A stretch of 64,000 nucleotides of DNA from Streptomyces griseiscabiei (GTDB taxonomy: Bacteria > Actinomycetota > Actinomycetes > Streptomycetales > Streptomycetaceae): positions 124,001-188,000 of the forward strand of contig NZ_JAGJBZ010000001.1 of NCBI RefSeq assembly GCF_020010925.1, read 5' to 3'. This document shows, piece after piece, positions 45,214 through 54,880 of the stretch. Below the pieces are notes generated by a model. The model saw only the letters and a program-made list of their open reading frames with translations, was not told the origin of the DNA and made no database searches. The translations under genes and the position numbers were made by a program. Within the stretch, counting starts at the first letter, position 1. Each line of letters starts with the position of its first letter.

Positions 45214-47340
45214 CTACCTGCGCGGTTGTGCCCCCGGGATGTCCGTGTCCTCATCTTCCCGGGCGAGGACACGGACGTCCCAGGGCCCCAGTTCCAGGAC
45301 GTCGTCCTCGGTGAGGGCTCGAGCGCCGACCACGTCCCGGAACCGGGCGGGAAGCCGGACGTGCTCGGGCCTCCAGGACCAGTTGTGCAGGAAGTGGACG
45401 CGCCGGCCGTCGGACGCGGTGGCACCCGTTGCGGTCACGCTCGCTGGCAGGTCCGGCCAGGCCCCGAACGGCGCCGGGCACGCCCAGGCCATCAGCGTCC
45501 TGGCGAAGGTCTCGTCGGGCACGGTGCCGACGTAGGTGATGCGGCCCTCGCCGACCACGCGCGTGGTGGCGGCGGGCCAGCGGCCGAAGTGGGGGTGGTC
45601 GTAGCGCGCGAGGACGGTGGCGTCGTCGACGACGAGGCAGTCGGCCCACCGTGTGGCCGCGGCCGTCCCGTCGAACGCCAGGCCCTCATGGGCGACTACG
45701 GGCACCGGCCCGTCCAGGTTGCCGAACTCCTCGTAGCGGACACCCGAGGCGGTGGCCAGCCGGGCCGGCATGACGTCGGTGCGGGCACGGCCCTCCTCGT
45801 CGCCGTACCCGGTGCGCGGTCCCAGGATCAGATGGCCGCCCTCCTCCGCGTAGGCCCCGAGCCAGTCGAGCGTCCGGTCGTCGGCCAGGTACAGGCCGGG
45901 CACGACCAGCACCCGGTGCTGCCGAGCGGCCCGCGCGGGAGGCGTGTCGGCGAGTTCCCGGGCGTGCACGACGCGCGCCTGGAGCCGGGCGTCGAACGCG
46001 CCTCGGTGGAAGGGGTCGAACAGGGCGTCGTACGCGTCGGGGTCGGGGCTGCCGTCCGGGTGGGCGAGCGGGGGGTACTTCTCCATCAGCCACTTGGTGG
46101 GGCGCGAGAAGACCAGGGTGACGTCCGCGTCCGGGACCAGGTCCACCACCAGGTCCCCGGCCGCCTCGAACTCGGCGCCGATACGGGCCACTTCCTTGTG
46201 GATCCGACCCGGTCGGCCGCTGTGCGGCAGCACACCGCCCCAGAAGGTCTCACCGCCGAAGTGCAGGGTGTGCCAGTGCCAGTACTCGATCATCCGCGCG
46301 CCCCGGGACACGAACGCCCATGCGGCCTGGCGGAGCTGCCCGTCGTACGGGGGACGGTTCTCGAACGGGCCGCCCACGCCGCCCGCGTTGGTCTCGGTGA
46401 CGAGGAAGGGTTCCTGGCGGGAGGCGTACATGCGGTCGGCCTTCAGATACAGGCCGCTCGGGCCCATGGCCTTCCACGGGTGCCGGGCGGGGACGTCCGC
46501 GCCGGGCAGGGCCAGTGCGTCCTGGGTCTCGTAGTAGGCGTTGCCCGAGGAGACGTCGAGGGCGTCGGTCATCGTGTCGTCATCGACCGCGGGGCGACCG
46601 TAGTCGATGCAGGTGGTGACGAACTGTTCCGGGCGCGCGTACTCCCGTACCAGGTCGGCCTGCCAGGCGATGTACTCGTTGACCTGCCGGGCCTGGAACT
46701 GCCGCCAGGCAATGTCGTACTGGGGCTGGGCGTTGCCGTCGGGCGTCCAGAGGTCGGCCCAGGTGGAGAGCCGGTGCGACCAGTACACCAGGCCCCACTC
46801 ACGGTTGAGGGTCTCCACGTCGCCGTACCTCGCCCGCAGGTGGTCGACGAAGCGCTCGAACACCCCGTGGTTGTACAGGAGTTCGTTGCCGGGTTCGTTG
46901 TCGACCTGGAAGCCGATGACCGCCGGGTGGCCGGCGTACCGTTCGAGGATGCGGCGGATCACCCGCTCGGCGTGGAAGCGGAACGCCGGATGGGTGATGT
47001 CGGCCTCCTGCCGGGCGCCCCAGGGGATGCGCCGGCCGGTGCCCCGCTCCCCCGCGATCTCCGGGTACTGCCGGGCGAGCCACGGCGGCACCGCGTACGT
47101 CGGGGTCCCCAGGAGGACGGAGATGCCGCGCTCGTGGGCGCCGTCCAGGACGGGCTGGAGCCAGTCGAGGTCGAAGCGGCCGTTGTCCGGTTCCCAGGTG
47201 GACCAGACGGACTCGCCGACCCGGATGACGGTGAAGCGGGCCTCGGCCATCAGGTCGAGGTCGTCCTTGAGGCGGTCGTACGGCTGGTACTCGTGGTAGT
47301 AGGCCGCGCCGAACAGGACGCGGCGAGGCAGCGAGGTCAT
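45214..47340 (-). CDS. GH42 beta-galactosidase
   Basis: 708 aa, full length for family 42. Acid/base Glu149 in VDNEPGNE and nucleophile Glu316 in VTETNAGG. No signal peptide, so it acts on imported galactosides. ATG overlaps the stop of the GH43 gene (ATGA); the two and the MFS gene form one coupled transcript. It would trim beta-galactose from pectic or galactan oligosaccharides. Confidence 0.92.
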   Translation of the reverse strand: MTSLPRRVLFGAAYYHEYQPYDRLKDDLDLMAEARFTVIRVGESVWSTWEPDNGRFDLDWLQPVLDGAHERGISVLLGTPTYAVPPWLARQYPEIAGERGTGRRIPWGARQEADITHPAFRFHAERVIRRILERYAGHPAVIGFQVDNEPGNELLYNHGVFERFVDHLRARYGDVETLNREWGLVYWSHRLSTWADLWTPDGNAQPQYDIAWRQFQARQVNEYIAWQADLVREYARPEQFVTTCIDYGRPAVDDDTMTDALDVSSGNAYYETQDALALPGADVPARHPWKAMGPSGLYLKADRMYASRQEPFLVTETNAGGVGGPFENRPPYDGQLRQAAWAFVSRGARMIEYWHWHTLHFGGETFWGGVLPHSGRPGRIHKEVARIGAEFEAAGDLVVDLVPDADVTLVFSRPTKWLMEKYPPLAHPDGSPDPDAYDALFDPFHRGAFDARLQARVVHARELADTPPARAARQHRVLVVPGLYLADDRTLDWLGAYAEEGGHLILGPRTGYGDEEGRARTDVMPARLATASGVRYEEFGNLDGPVPVVAHEGLAFDGTAAATRWADCLVVDDATVLARYDHPHFGRWPAATTRVVGEGRITYVGTVPDETFARTLMAWACPAPFGAWPDLPASVTATGATASDGRRVHFLHNWSWRPEHVRLPARFRDVVGARALTEDDVLELGPWDVRVLAREDEDTDIPGAQPRR

Positions 47341-48875
47341 GAGGAGCCCTCTCCGTGGTAGCGGAAGTCGGCGAAGTGGACAGTGCCGTGCTCGGCGAAC
47401 ACGCCGGTCACCCGGCCGGTGAAGGGGGATGCCAGTTCGACGGACCAGAAGCGGCCGTCCAGTTCGGCGAGGGCCGTCTCGGTGCCGGACTCGTCCACGG
47501 CGACGAGCCGGATCGTGTCGCCCGGCGGGAGCCAGGGCACCCGGTGCGGCTCGGGGGCTCGGGTTTCGAGCCGCAGGAGTACCTGCCGGCCCGGCACCTC
47601 GGCGGTCCAGGTCCGGGTCAGTGACGGCAGGTTGCCTCGTGCCGTGACCAGGAGGCCGTCGCCGGACGGTGCCCGTTCGGCGACCAGGGTGACCGTGTTC
47701 CGCTCGTCGAAGCGCAGCCCGAGTCCACCCCTGCCGTCAGCCGGGTCGACGCGGGCCTCGAACACGCTGCTCAGATGGCGCTGCCGGCGGCCGACGAAGT
47801 CGGGCCGGAAGGTGTCCAGGCCGCCGGAGTCCGCGCTCACGGTCAGGTGACCGGGCCGCACATCGGGGGAAGCGACGTCGGCGGGGGCTCGCCCCACCGC
47901 CAGCCAGCCGGGGTCGGCCAGTGCGGCCGGGTCGGTGAACTCGAAGTACTCGTCCAGTGGTTCAGGGCGTGGGCTCACCTCCACGGGCGCCGGGCACGGC
48001 CAGTCGTCGACCCATTCCACGCCGGTGACGTACGTCTCCCGGCCCAGGGGCGAGGCCTTGCCCGCGATGCGTGTGCCGAGCAGCACCAGGACGTCCTCGC
48101 CGTGCGGGCCGCGGACCAGGTCGGCGTGGCCGGTGCACTGGACGGAGCGGGCGGTGCCCGAGGCGCACAGGACCGGGTTTCCCGGGGCTCCTTCGAACGG
48201 CCCCTCGATGCCCGGCCCCCGGGCGACGCTCACGGCGTGGCCGTACCCGGTGCCGCCCTCCGCGATCATCAGGTACCAGTGGTCGCCGCGCCGGAACAGG
48301 TGCGGTGCCTCGGGTGCGACCAGGCCCGTTCCGGACCACAGTTCCCGGGGTTCCTCCAGCGTCCGTCCCCCGGTGAGGTCGACACGGGCCTGGAGGATGC
48401 CGCGGTTCTCGACGACCGTCGTCCCGTCCAGGTGCAGGCCGCTGTAGGTGACGTACGCGGCGCCGGTCTCGTCCCAGGCCAGATCCGGGTCGATGCCGGT
48501 GATTCCGTCGAGGGTGGTGCCGTCGCTCCAGGGCCCGGCCGGGTCTGCGGCGGTGAACACGACGCAGCCGCGAGGGCTGGTGGCCACCGTGACGATCACA
48601 TGGAAGAGGCCGTCGTGGTGACGGATGGTCGGGGCCCACACGCCCCCGGAGTCCGGCACGTTCGCGATGTGGACCTGCTCCTCGCGGGTCGCCACGTTGC
48701 CGATGTGCTCCCAGGTGACGAAGTCGGTGCTGCGGTAGAGCGGCAGTGCCGGCAGGTACTCGAACGACGAGGTGACCAGGTACCAGGTGCCGTCGACGAG
48801 GACACAGCTGGGGTCCGGGTTGAACCCCGGGATCAACGGGTTCGGAAACGTCCCGGGTGTGGCCGGTCGTGTCAT
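47337..48875 (-). CDS. GH43-type beta-xylosidase/alpha-L-arabinofuranosidase
   Basis: 512 aa. N-terminal five-bladed propeller opening NPLIPGFNPDPS with the catalytic base Asp21, then TSSFEYLPALPLYRSTD, a central GIDPDLAWD and EAPHLFRRGDHWYLMIAEGG carrying the acid Glu. The C-terminal ~190 residues form the beta-sandwich usual in xylosidase-like members. No signal, hence intracellular. ATG overlaps the MFS stop, so it is translated with the transporter. It releases arabinose or xylose from imported oligosaccharides. Confidence 0.9.
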   Translation of the reverse strand: MTRPATPGTFPNPLIPGFNPDPSCVLVDGTWYLVTSSFEYLPALPLYRSTDFVTWEHIGNVATREEQVHIANVPDSGGVWAPTIRHHDGLFHVIVTVATSPRGCVVFTAADPAGPWSDGTTLDGITGIDPDLAWDETGAAYVTYSGLHLDGTTVVENRGILQARVDLTGGRTLEEPRELWSGTGLVAPEAPHLFRRGDHWYLMIAEGGTGYGHAVSVARGPGIEGPFEGAPGNPVLCASGTARSVQCTGHADLVRGPHGEDVLVLLGTRIAGKASPLGRETYVTGVEWVDDWPCPAPVEVSPRPEPLDEYFEFTDPAALADPGWLAVGRAPADVASPDVRPGHLTVSADSGGLDTFRPDFVGRRQRHLSSVFEARVDPADGRGGLGLRFDERNTVTLVAERAPSGDGLLVTARGNLPSLTRTWTAEVPGRQVLLRLETRAPEPHRVPWLPPGDTIRLVAVDESGTETALAELDGRFWSVELASPFTGRVTGVFAEHGTVHFADFRYHGEGSS

Positions 48876-50170
48876 GGGTGGTCGTGCCTTTCCGTGTGGG
48901 GGACGGTTCCGGGAGGAGCGGGCGGACGCTCCGCGTCGTCCGGTGACGCCGGGGGCCGGTCCGTGCCGCCGGTCTCCGTGCCGCCGGTCCCCGCGCCTTC
49001 GGGTGAACCGGGATCCCCCCGCCCGGGCCGCGTCCACGGTTCGCAGACGAACGCCGCGAGCAGGGCGAGCCCGCACGCCGCGACGAGCGGAGCACGCGCC
49101 CCCCACTGGGTGATCAGCAGACCGCTGAGTGCGGTACCGGCGACGTTTCCGGCGGCGAACATGCTGTTCATCCACCCGAACGCCTCGGCGGCCGCGCCTT
49201 CGGGCGCCGTCGCGGACAGTCGCTCGAACAGGCCGGACATCGCCGGGGCGACCGTGAGCCCCCAGAAGAAGAGCAGGACGGTCAGGGTGAACTCGCCGGT
49301 GGCGAGCGGCAGGACGGCGAGCCCCGCCGCGAGGAACACCATCAGGTGCCGCAGCCGTGCCCGGTGGTTCTTGCGTGTGCCGTGGATCAGTCCGCCGACG
49401 AGGGACCCGAGGCTCCCGACCGCGATCACGAAGCCCGCCTCCGCGGACACCTGCCGCCCGCTCACCAGGGCCACCACGCCGAGCACCTGTCCGGCCAGCG
49501 CACCGGTCAGCAGGAATCCCGCCGCGAAGAGACGCGGCAGGCCAGGTCGCCGCAGCAGGGCCCCGGCCTTCGCGGGAGCCGCCGAAGCGCGACCGGCTTC
49601 CGCGTTGCGGTCCCGCACATAGGCGAGCGTTCCCGCGAGGACCAGTGCGCCGCAGGCGCCGAGTGCGAGCCGGGGCCCACCGAACACCGCGAGCGACGAC
49701 GTGACCACCGGCCCCACCACGAAGATCACTTCTTGTGACGTCGCTTCGAGCGCGAAGTAGGTCCCCCGTTGGCCGGAACGCAGCAGCGTCGGCAGGGCCG
49801 CCCTGACCGCCGACGTCATCGGCGGTGTGCAGAGCCCGAGGAACAGGGACAGTCCCACCAGCGGCACGGGCCGTGGCGGCGCCAGGAGCAGTGCCGCGAT
49901 GCCCACCGTGTGCAGCACGGTGGTGGCGGTGAGGACCCGGCGTCGTCCGTGGGCGTCGGCCAGTCTGCTCAGCAGTGGCCCGGCGACGACCGCGCCGGCC
50001 ACCCCGGCCGCCGACACGGCGCTGTAGACCGGGTAGCTCGCGTGCTCGGTGGTCAGCATCATCAGGGCCAGGCCGGTCATGCCCTGGTGGAAGCGGCCCA
50101 CGATCGACGTGACGAACAGCCAGGACACCGAGGGAACCCGCATGATGTCCCGATAGGCGGCTACCGACAC
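48872..50170 (-). CDS. MFS transporter
   Basis: 432 aa with about 12 hydrophobic spans and the loop-2/3 motif LSRLADAHGRRRVLT. The C-terminal ~60 residues are a Gly/Pro/Glu-rich cytoplasmic tail. GTG start 54 bp after the GH3 stop; its own stop overlaps the GH43 start. Context suggests sugar or oligosaccharide import or export; the sequence resembles drug-type MFS proteins, so direction is uncertain. Confidence 0.88.
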   Translation of the reverse strand: MSVAAYRDIMRVPSVSWLFVTSIVGRFHQGMTGLALMMLTTEHASYPVYSAVSAAGVAGAVVAGPLLSRLADAHGRRRVLTATTVLHTVGIAALLLAPPRPVPLVGLSLFLGLCTPPMTSAVRAALPTLLRSGQRGTYFALEATSQEVIFVVGPVVTSSLAVFGGPRLALGACGALVLAGTLAYVRDRNAEAGRASAAPAKAGALLRRPGLPRLFAAGFLLTGALAGQVLGVVALVSGRQVSAEAGFVIAVGSLGSLVGGLIHGTRKNHRARLRHLMVFLAAGLAVLPLATGEFTLTVLLFFWGLTVAPAMSGLFERLSATAPEGAAAEAFGWMNSMFAAGNVAGTALSGLLITQWGARAPLVAACGLALLAAFVCEPWTRPGRGDPGSPEGAGTGGTETGGTDRPPASPDDAERPPAPPGTVPHTERHDHP

Positions 50171-50224
50171 GACCGGTCACCCGCCACCGGAGTGTCGAGC
50201 GTCCGGGCTCGTGGAACGAGGCGG

Positions 50225-52627
50225 TCAGACACGCTCGACCACTGCCTCGCTGAGAAACGCGCGCTCGCCGCTCGCGAGGACCCGTGCTCTGCCCAGGACC
50301 TCGAACGCACCCTCGACGCGCCGGTCGTCGGAGTCGAAGCCGAGGAAGAAGTCCACGCGCGCCGGTTCCACCGCGAAGTCCCTGGCCGCGCCCGTGTGTC
50401 CGAGCTGGGCGGCCCGGACCTCGAAGGTGACACGGCGGGACTCCCCGGGTCGCAGGTCGACCCGGCGGAAGCCGGCCAGCTGCTGTGCGGGACGGGTGAC
50501 ACCCGAGGTGTTGATCCGGACGTAGAGCTGGACGACGGCCGCGCCTTCGGCCCCGCCCGTGTTGGTGACCGTGGTCGCGATCCGCACGGCGCCCGAGGTG
50601 TCGGTCGAGTCGTCGGATGCGAGGGCGCCGAGGGCGAAGTCCGTGTAGCTCAGGCCGTGTCCGAACGGGTACAGCGGTGTGGCCTCCATGTCGAGGTAGA
50701 GCCGCGTGGTGCCGGGCGGCAGCGGGTTGCGGTAGCCGGTGCCGGTCTTCTGGTGGTGGTACACCGGGATCTGCCCCGTGTGACGCGGAATGCTGTACGG
50801 CAGCTTTCCGCCGGGGTTGACCGTGCCGAAGAGGACTTCCGCGACCGACTTCGGCCCGAACGGGCCCCCGTAGGGCGCGACCACGATCGCCGCGGCGTTC
50901 TTCACCACGTCGGGCAGAGCGTAGGCCCGCCCCTGGAAGAGGACGACGACGAGGGGCTTGCCGGTGGCGGCCACCGCCTCGGCCAGGCGGGTCTGCGCAT
51001 CCGGCAGTGAGATGTCCGCCGAGTCGCTGCCCTCGCCCTCGGTACGTTCGCCGTTGAACCACAGGGAGGCTCCGCCGAGGGCCAGCACGACGACGTCGGA
51101 TCGCGTCGCGGCGTCCACGGCCCGGTCGAGCTGGTCCTGGTCCAGGGGCCGCGTCAGCGTGCTGCCCGTCTCGGTCAGGACGCTCCCGGCGAGGTCGGCG
51201 ATCTCCTCGGAGAGCGAGCGTGCCCCGTAGCGTTCCCGGACGAAACCGGCGGTGTCGGCGCCGCTCAGCACGCCGTCGTTCCACGCGGTGTGCGCGGCCT
51301 CGGCGCCGACCATGTTGATCATTTCGCCTCGGCCCATGGCCAAGGCGGCGTCGCGCCAGGCCGGGTAGGTGTAGGTCGGGAACTGCAGCGCGGCGGCGTC
51401 GGCGTGCGGGCCGATCACCGCGACGGTCAGCCCCCGCGGGGAGAGCGGGAGGACGCCCTCGTTCTTGGCGAGGACGACCGAGCGACGGGCCAGTTCGTGG
51501 GAGAGGTCCTTGCCCTCGCCCGCGGCGGCGACCAGGTCGACGCCCTCCTGCGGATACGGGTTCTCGAAGAGTCCCAGCGCGAACTTGGCCCGCAGCACGC
51601 GCAGGACGCAGGTGTCGACATCGCGCTCGTCCAGCGCTCCGCGCCGCACCTCGTCCACCAGGGTGCCGTAGGCGTACGGGGTGGGCAGTTCGACGTCGAG
51701 ACCGGCGAGGATTCCCAGGCGTGCCGCCTCGCCGGGCGTGGCGGCGGCCCGCTGGCGGGTGACGACGTGGTCCAGGGCCGAGTAGTCGGAGGAGACGAAG
51801 CCGTCGAAGCCGAGGGTGTCGCGCAGCAGGCCGGTGAGCACCTCGCGCGATATGCCGACGGGGACGCCGTCGACATCGGCGTAGGAGTTCATCACGGACC
51901 CGAGACCGGCGAGTCGGATCGCGGCCTCGAAGGGATGGGCGAAGAGGTCTCGGGTCGCCCGCGCGCCGCCTTCGTAGGCGGACAGGTTGATCCCGCCCGC
52001 CGCGAGGCCGTAGCCGACGAAGTGCTTGGCGGTGGCGATGACACCGCGCGTGAGGTCGTCGCCCTGGAGTCCGCGGGTGTACGCGACGGAGAACGCGGCG
52101 CAGAGGTAGGGGTCCTCCCCGTACGTCTCGTGGACTCGTCCCCAGCGGGGGTCCAGGGCCACGTCCATCACCGGGGACAGCGCCTGGACGAAGCCCAGGC
52201 GGCGCATCTGGCCCCGGATCAGGTCGCTCATCTCCTCGACGAGGTCCGGGCTGAAGGTCGCGGCGAGCCCGACGGGGGTCGGGAACACCATGTGCCCGCC
52301 GGTCATGAACCCGTTGAGCGCCTCCTGGTGGATCAGCACGGGGATGCCGAGCCGGGTACGGGTCACGAACTGGTGCTGGATCGCGCCGACGAGGCGGACG
52401 AGCCGGGCCGGGTCGTCACCGGCCAGGGCCGGGACATGACCCGGCGGGCACCGGAGCAGCGTGTCCACGCCGTCGGCGTCCGAGCCGTCCGCGTCGACGA
52501 ACGTCCATGGCCATGCCCCGCTGAGCTGGCCGCACTTCTCCTCCAGCGTCATCTCGCGCAGCAGCAGTCCGGCACGGACGTCGGCGGACAGTTCGGTGTC
52601 ACGGTGGGTTCGGGCTGATGCGGTCAC
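50225..52627 (-). CDS. GH3 beta-glycosidase (beta-glucosidase/xylosidase)
   Basis: 800 aa from GTG 52627 (AAGGA 6 nt upstream); the longer frame to 53023 is antisense to the next gene. Domain 1 TIM barrel with KHFVGYG and nucleophile Asp281 in VSSDYSAL, domain 2 alpha/beta sandwich (VVVLALGGASLW, GKPLVVVLFQGR) and a C-terminal fibronectin-III-like domain (TTVTNTGGAEGAAVVQLYV). No signal peptide. First of four same-strand genes with MFS, GH43 and GH42. Confidence 0.9.
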   Translation of the reverse strand: MTASARTHRDTELSADVRAGLLLREMTLEEKCGQLSGAWPWTFVDADGSDADGVDTLLRCPPGHVPALAGDDPARLVRLVGAIQHQFVTRTRLGIPVLIHQEALNGFMTGGHMVFPTPVGLAATFSPDLVEEMSDLIRGQMRRLGFVQALSPVMDVALDPRWGRVHETYGEDPYLCAAFSVAYTRGLQGDDLTRGVIATAKHFVGYGLAAGGINLSAYEGGARATRDLFAHPFEAAIRLAGLGSVMNSYADVDGVPVGISREVLTGLLRDTLGFDGFVSSDYSALDHVVTRQRAAATPGEAARLGILAGLDVELPTPYAYGTLVDEVRRGALDERDVDTCVLRVLRAKFALGLFENPYPQEGVDLVAAAGEGKDLSHELARRSVVLAKNEGVLPLSPRGLTVAVIGPHADAAALQFPTYTYPAWRDAALAMGRGEMINMVGAEAAHTAWNDGVLSGADTAGFVRERYGARSLSEEIADLAGSVLTETGSTLTRPLDQDQLDRAVDAATRSDVVVLALGGASLWFNGERTEGEGSDSADISLPDAQTRLAEAVAATGKPLVVVLFQGRAYALPDVVKNAAAIVVAPYGGPFGPKSVAEVLFGTVNPGGKLPYSIPRHTGQIPVYHHQKTGTGYRNPLPPGTTRLYLDMEATPLYPFGHGLSYTDFALGALASDDSTDTSGAVRIATTVTNTGGAEGAAVVQLYVRINTSGVTRPAQQLAGFRRVDLRPGESRRVTFEVRAAQLGHTGAARDFAVEPARVDFFLGFDSDDRRVEGAFEVLGRARVLASGERAFLSEAVVERV

Positions 52628-52691
52628 GATGGTCCTTGGATCTGGATGTGGCTGTGCTGCGGGCAGGCGATGGGCGGGGCGGGCGGGCCGG

Positions 52692-54746
52692 TCAGCGCAC
52701 GACGACCCGTACCCGGCCCAGGTTGCGGACCCTGGCGAACGGTGTGTGGGCGTCGCCCTCGCGTTGGGCGGTGGCGCGCAGTGCCACGAAGTACGTGCCG
52801 GGCTTGTCGTAGGTGAAGGCCGCCTGGACCTCCGCGGCCTCCCGCGCGGGGCCGCAGGGCCGTGCGGTGAAGGTCCCGGATCCGGTGAAGTCCCATTCGG
52901 TGGCCACGATCCGGCCGGCCTTCGGGGGCACCTCGATCCTGGCGCGGAAGACGACCGGCCGTCCGACGGCGACCTCGACCCGGTCCCGGCCGTGCACGGT
53001 GAGGTCGACGACGGGCTGGACACCCAGCCGGGCGCGGGCCCGCGCCGGCACGGCGATCTGGCTGTCGCTCACGCGGTAGGCGGTGGTCCGCGCCGGTGCC
53101 CTGCCCTGTTCCACCCAGGCGCACAGGTCACGGAGCGCGTGCTCCAGGATGCCTGTCCAGTCCACCAGCCGGTTCGTACCGACCCCGGTGGGGGGTTCTT
53201 CCAGATGGTCGGCGCTGTCGTTGTACCAGAGCCGGTAGGTGTCGTCGAACCGGTCGCCCATGGCCTGTTTCACCTGGGCGCCGTACCAGTCACCGGGCCA
53301 GGGGCAGGCGTCCGGGTCCAGCAGGTTGCCGACCACGATGACCTTGCCGTTGACCTTGCCCGTGTGGGTGCCGCCGCCGCTGGTGTTGGCGGACACCAGC
53401 GGGCCGATCTGGACCGCCCGCTGCGGGTACAGGGGTTTGCCGTCCGGCCCTCGGTACTGGTCGAAGGTGTGGAGACCGGGCCGGGTCGGAACCTGATACC
53501 GGTGGTAGGCGTGGAGGGCGAGGAACCAGTGGTTGTCGCACCGGAGCCTGCCACCGTCGGCGAGGGCGTCCAGGACGTCCGCGCTGTTTCCGGCGGCGAG
53601 GGTGAACGTCCTGGCGGCGACGTCCAGCGAACCTGTCAGCGCGCCGATGCTCGTCGTGCCGTCCGCGCCGCGGGCCGTGAAGTCGAGGGGTGTCCTGATC
53701 TCCGTGGACGGCACGCTGCCGAGGAGCAGAGCGGTCGGCACGCCGTCCGCGTCGCGGCGCACCTCGGTGACGGTGGCCGTGTGATCGATCCGCGCGGCGC
53801 GGACGAGGTCGCCGAGAGGTGACCGCTCGGTGCCCAGGTAGCCCGGCTTCGACCAGAAGTCGTCCGCGTACGTGGGATCGATGCCGCGCACGATGGCCCC
53901 GATCCCCAGCAGGTTGTCGGGGTCCACCGGCAGTCGGAGTACGTAGGAGTAGTCCTCCCAGGTCCGGAGCGGGACTCCCATGGCCGACACCTCGCGCAGC
54001 ATGGCGCGCTCGACGCCGTTGAGCCCGGCGTAGGGGTCGCCCGAGCCGCCGGGGGCGACCGCGTCACCGATGCGGGCGGCCTTCTCCCGCAGTACGAGCC
54101 TGGCCAGGGCGCGCACGGTGAAGCTGTTCGGGACGGACACCGGGCTGCCGGGGATGAACGGCACCGCTCCGTCCCACACGCCCACGGTGTTCTCGATGGC
54201 GCCGATGGTCTGGTAGGAACCGCCGCTGCCGCCGTAGACGTAGCCGTAGATCCGCCGGCCTGAGCGGTAGTACTTCGCCGCGACCGTCCGGGAGAACTTG
54301 GCCGCCGCCGCCTCGACGCGGTAGCCGATGCCTCCGTCGGTCTGGACGGTGTACGCGCCGCTGGCAGCGCCGAAGGCGACGACGTCGTCCGGGGCCTGCT
54401 CGTCCTGGGTCGGGTACACCTTGTGGAAGAACCTCCCCTGCCACTGCTTCCTGGGCGGCAGGTAGATGGTGAACTTCTTGGACGTGCCCTCGAAGTGGCC
54501 GGACACCTTGCGGTGCCGTACGGGGGTGGTCAGGTCCTCCTCGCTGTCGATCACGGGACGGTCGTACGTCGGGTCGTCGCAGTCGGGTGTGACCTGCAAG
54601 GCGCCGCCGGGGCCGCTCGTCGTGCACACCGGCCGTGCCTCGGCCGAGGCGGGGGTACTCAGCAGCGGGGTCGCTCCCAGCACGACGGCGGTGCCTGCCG
54701 CGGAGGTGCGGACGAAATCGCGTCGGGAGGGTCGTCGTACGCTCAT
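52692..54746 (-). CDS. Tat-exported esterase-like alpha/beta-hydrolase with PKD domain
   Basis: 684 aa. ATG 54746 with AGGAG 6 nt upstream gives a Tat signal (RRPSRRDFVRTS, then a hydrophobic core and ASAEA). The body contains YVYGGSGGSYQTIG, a nucleophile-elbow-like Gly-Ser-Gly, and DFDDTYRLWYNDSADH toward the C-terminal half. The last ~110 residues form a PKD/Ig-like fold (ATEWDFTGSGTF, AFTYDKPGTYFVALRA). It may de-esterify plant polysaccharides, as tannase or feruloyl-esterase-like enzymes do, but I cannot name the family. Lies 64 bp upstream of GH3. Confidence 0.75.
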   Translation of the reverse strand: MSVRRPSRRDFVRTSAAGTAVVLGATPLLSTPASAEARPVCTTSGPGGALQVTPDCDDPTYDRPVIDSEEDLTTPVRHRKVSGHFEGTSKKFTIYLPPRKQWQGRFFHKVYPTQDEQAPDDVVAFGAASGAYTVQTDGGIGYRVEAAAAKFSRTVAAKYYRSGRRIYGYVYGGSGGSYQTIGAIENTVGVWDGAVPFIPGSPVSVPNSFTVRALARLVLREKAARIGDAVAPGGSGDPYAGLNGVERAMLREVSAMGVPLRTWEDYSYVLRLPVDPDNLLGIGAIVRGIDPTYADDFWSKPGYLGTERSPLGDLVRAARIDHTATVTEVRRDADGVPTALLLGSVPSTEIRTPLDFTARGADGTTSIGALTGSLDVAARTFTLAAGNSADVLDALADGGRLRCDNHWFLALHAYHRYQVPTRPGLHTFDQYRGPDGKPLYPQRAVQIGPLVSANTSGGGTHTGKVNGKVIVVGNLLDPDACPWPGDWYGAQVKQAMGDRFDDTYRLWYNDSADHLEEPPTGVGTNRLVDWTGILEHALRDLCAWVEQGRAPARTTAYRVSDSQIAVPARARARLGVQPVVDLTVHGRDRVEVAVGRPVVFRARIEVPPKAGRIVATEWDFTGSGTFTARPCGPAREAAEVQAAFTYDKPGTYFVALRATAQREGDAHTPFARVRNLGRVRVVVR

Positions 54747-54880
54747 GTGCTTCTCCTGGGAGGGGAGGTACTGCGCTGGTTCCTTGGGGGCGGGCATGCC
54801 GGGCCCGCCCGTCGGTGGCAGGGCATGCCGGGGAGCCGCCCGTACTCATCGGCGTACGGGCCGGCCGGTGCGGTGGTGCG

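Noticed and set aside
45226..47361. 711-aa plus-strand ORF opposite GH42
   Set aside because: Shadow; GH42 catalytic glutamates are on the minus strand.
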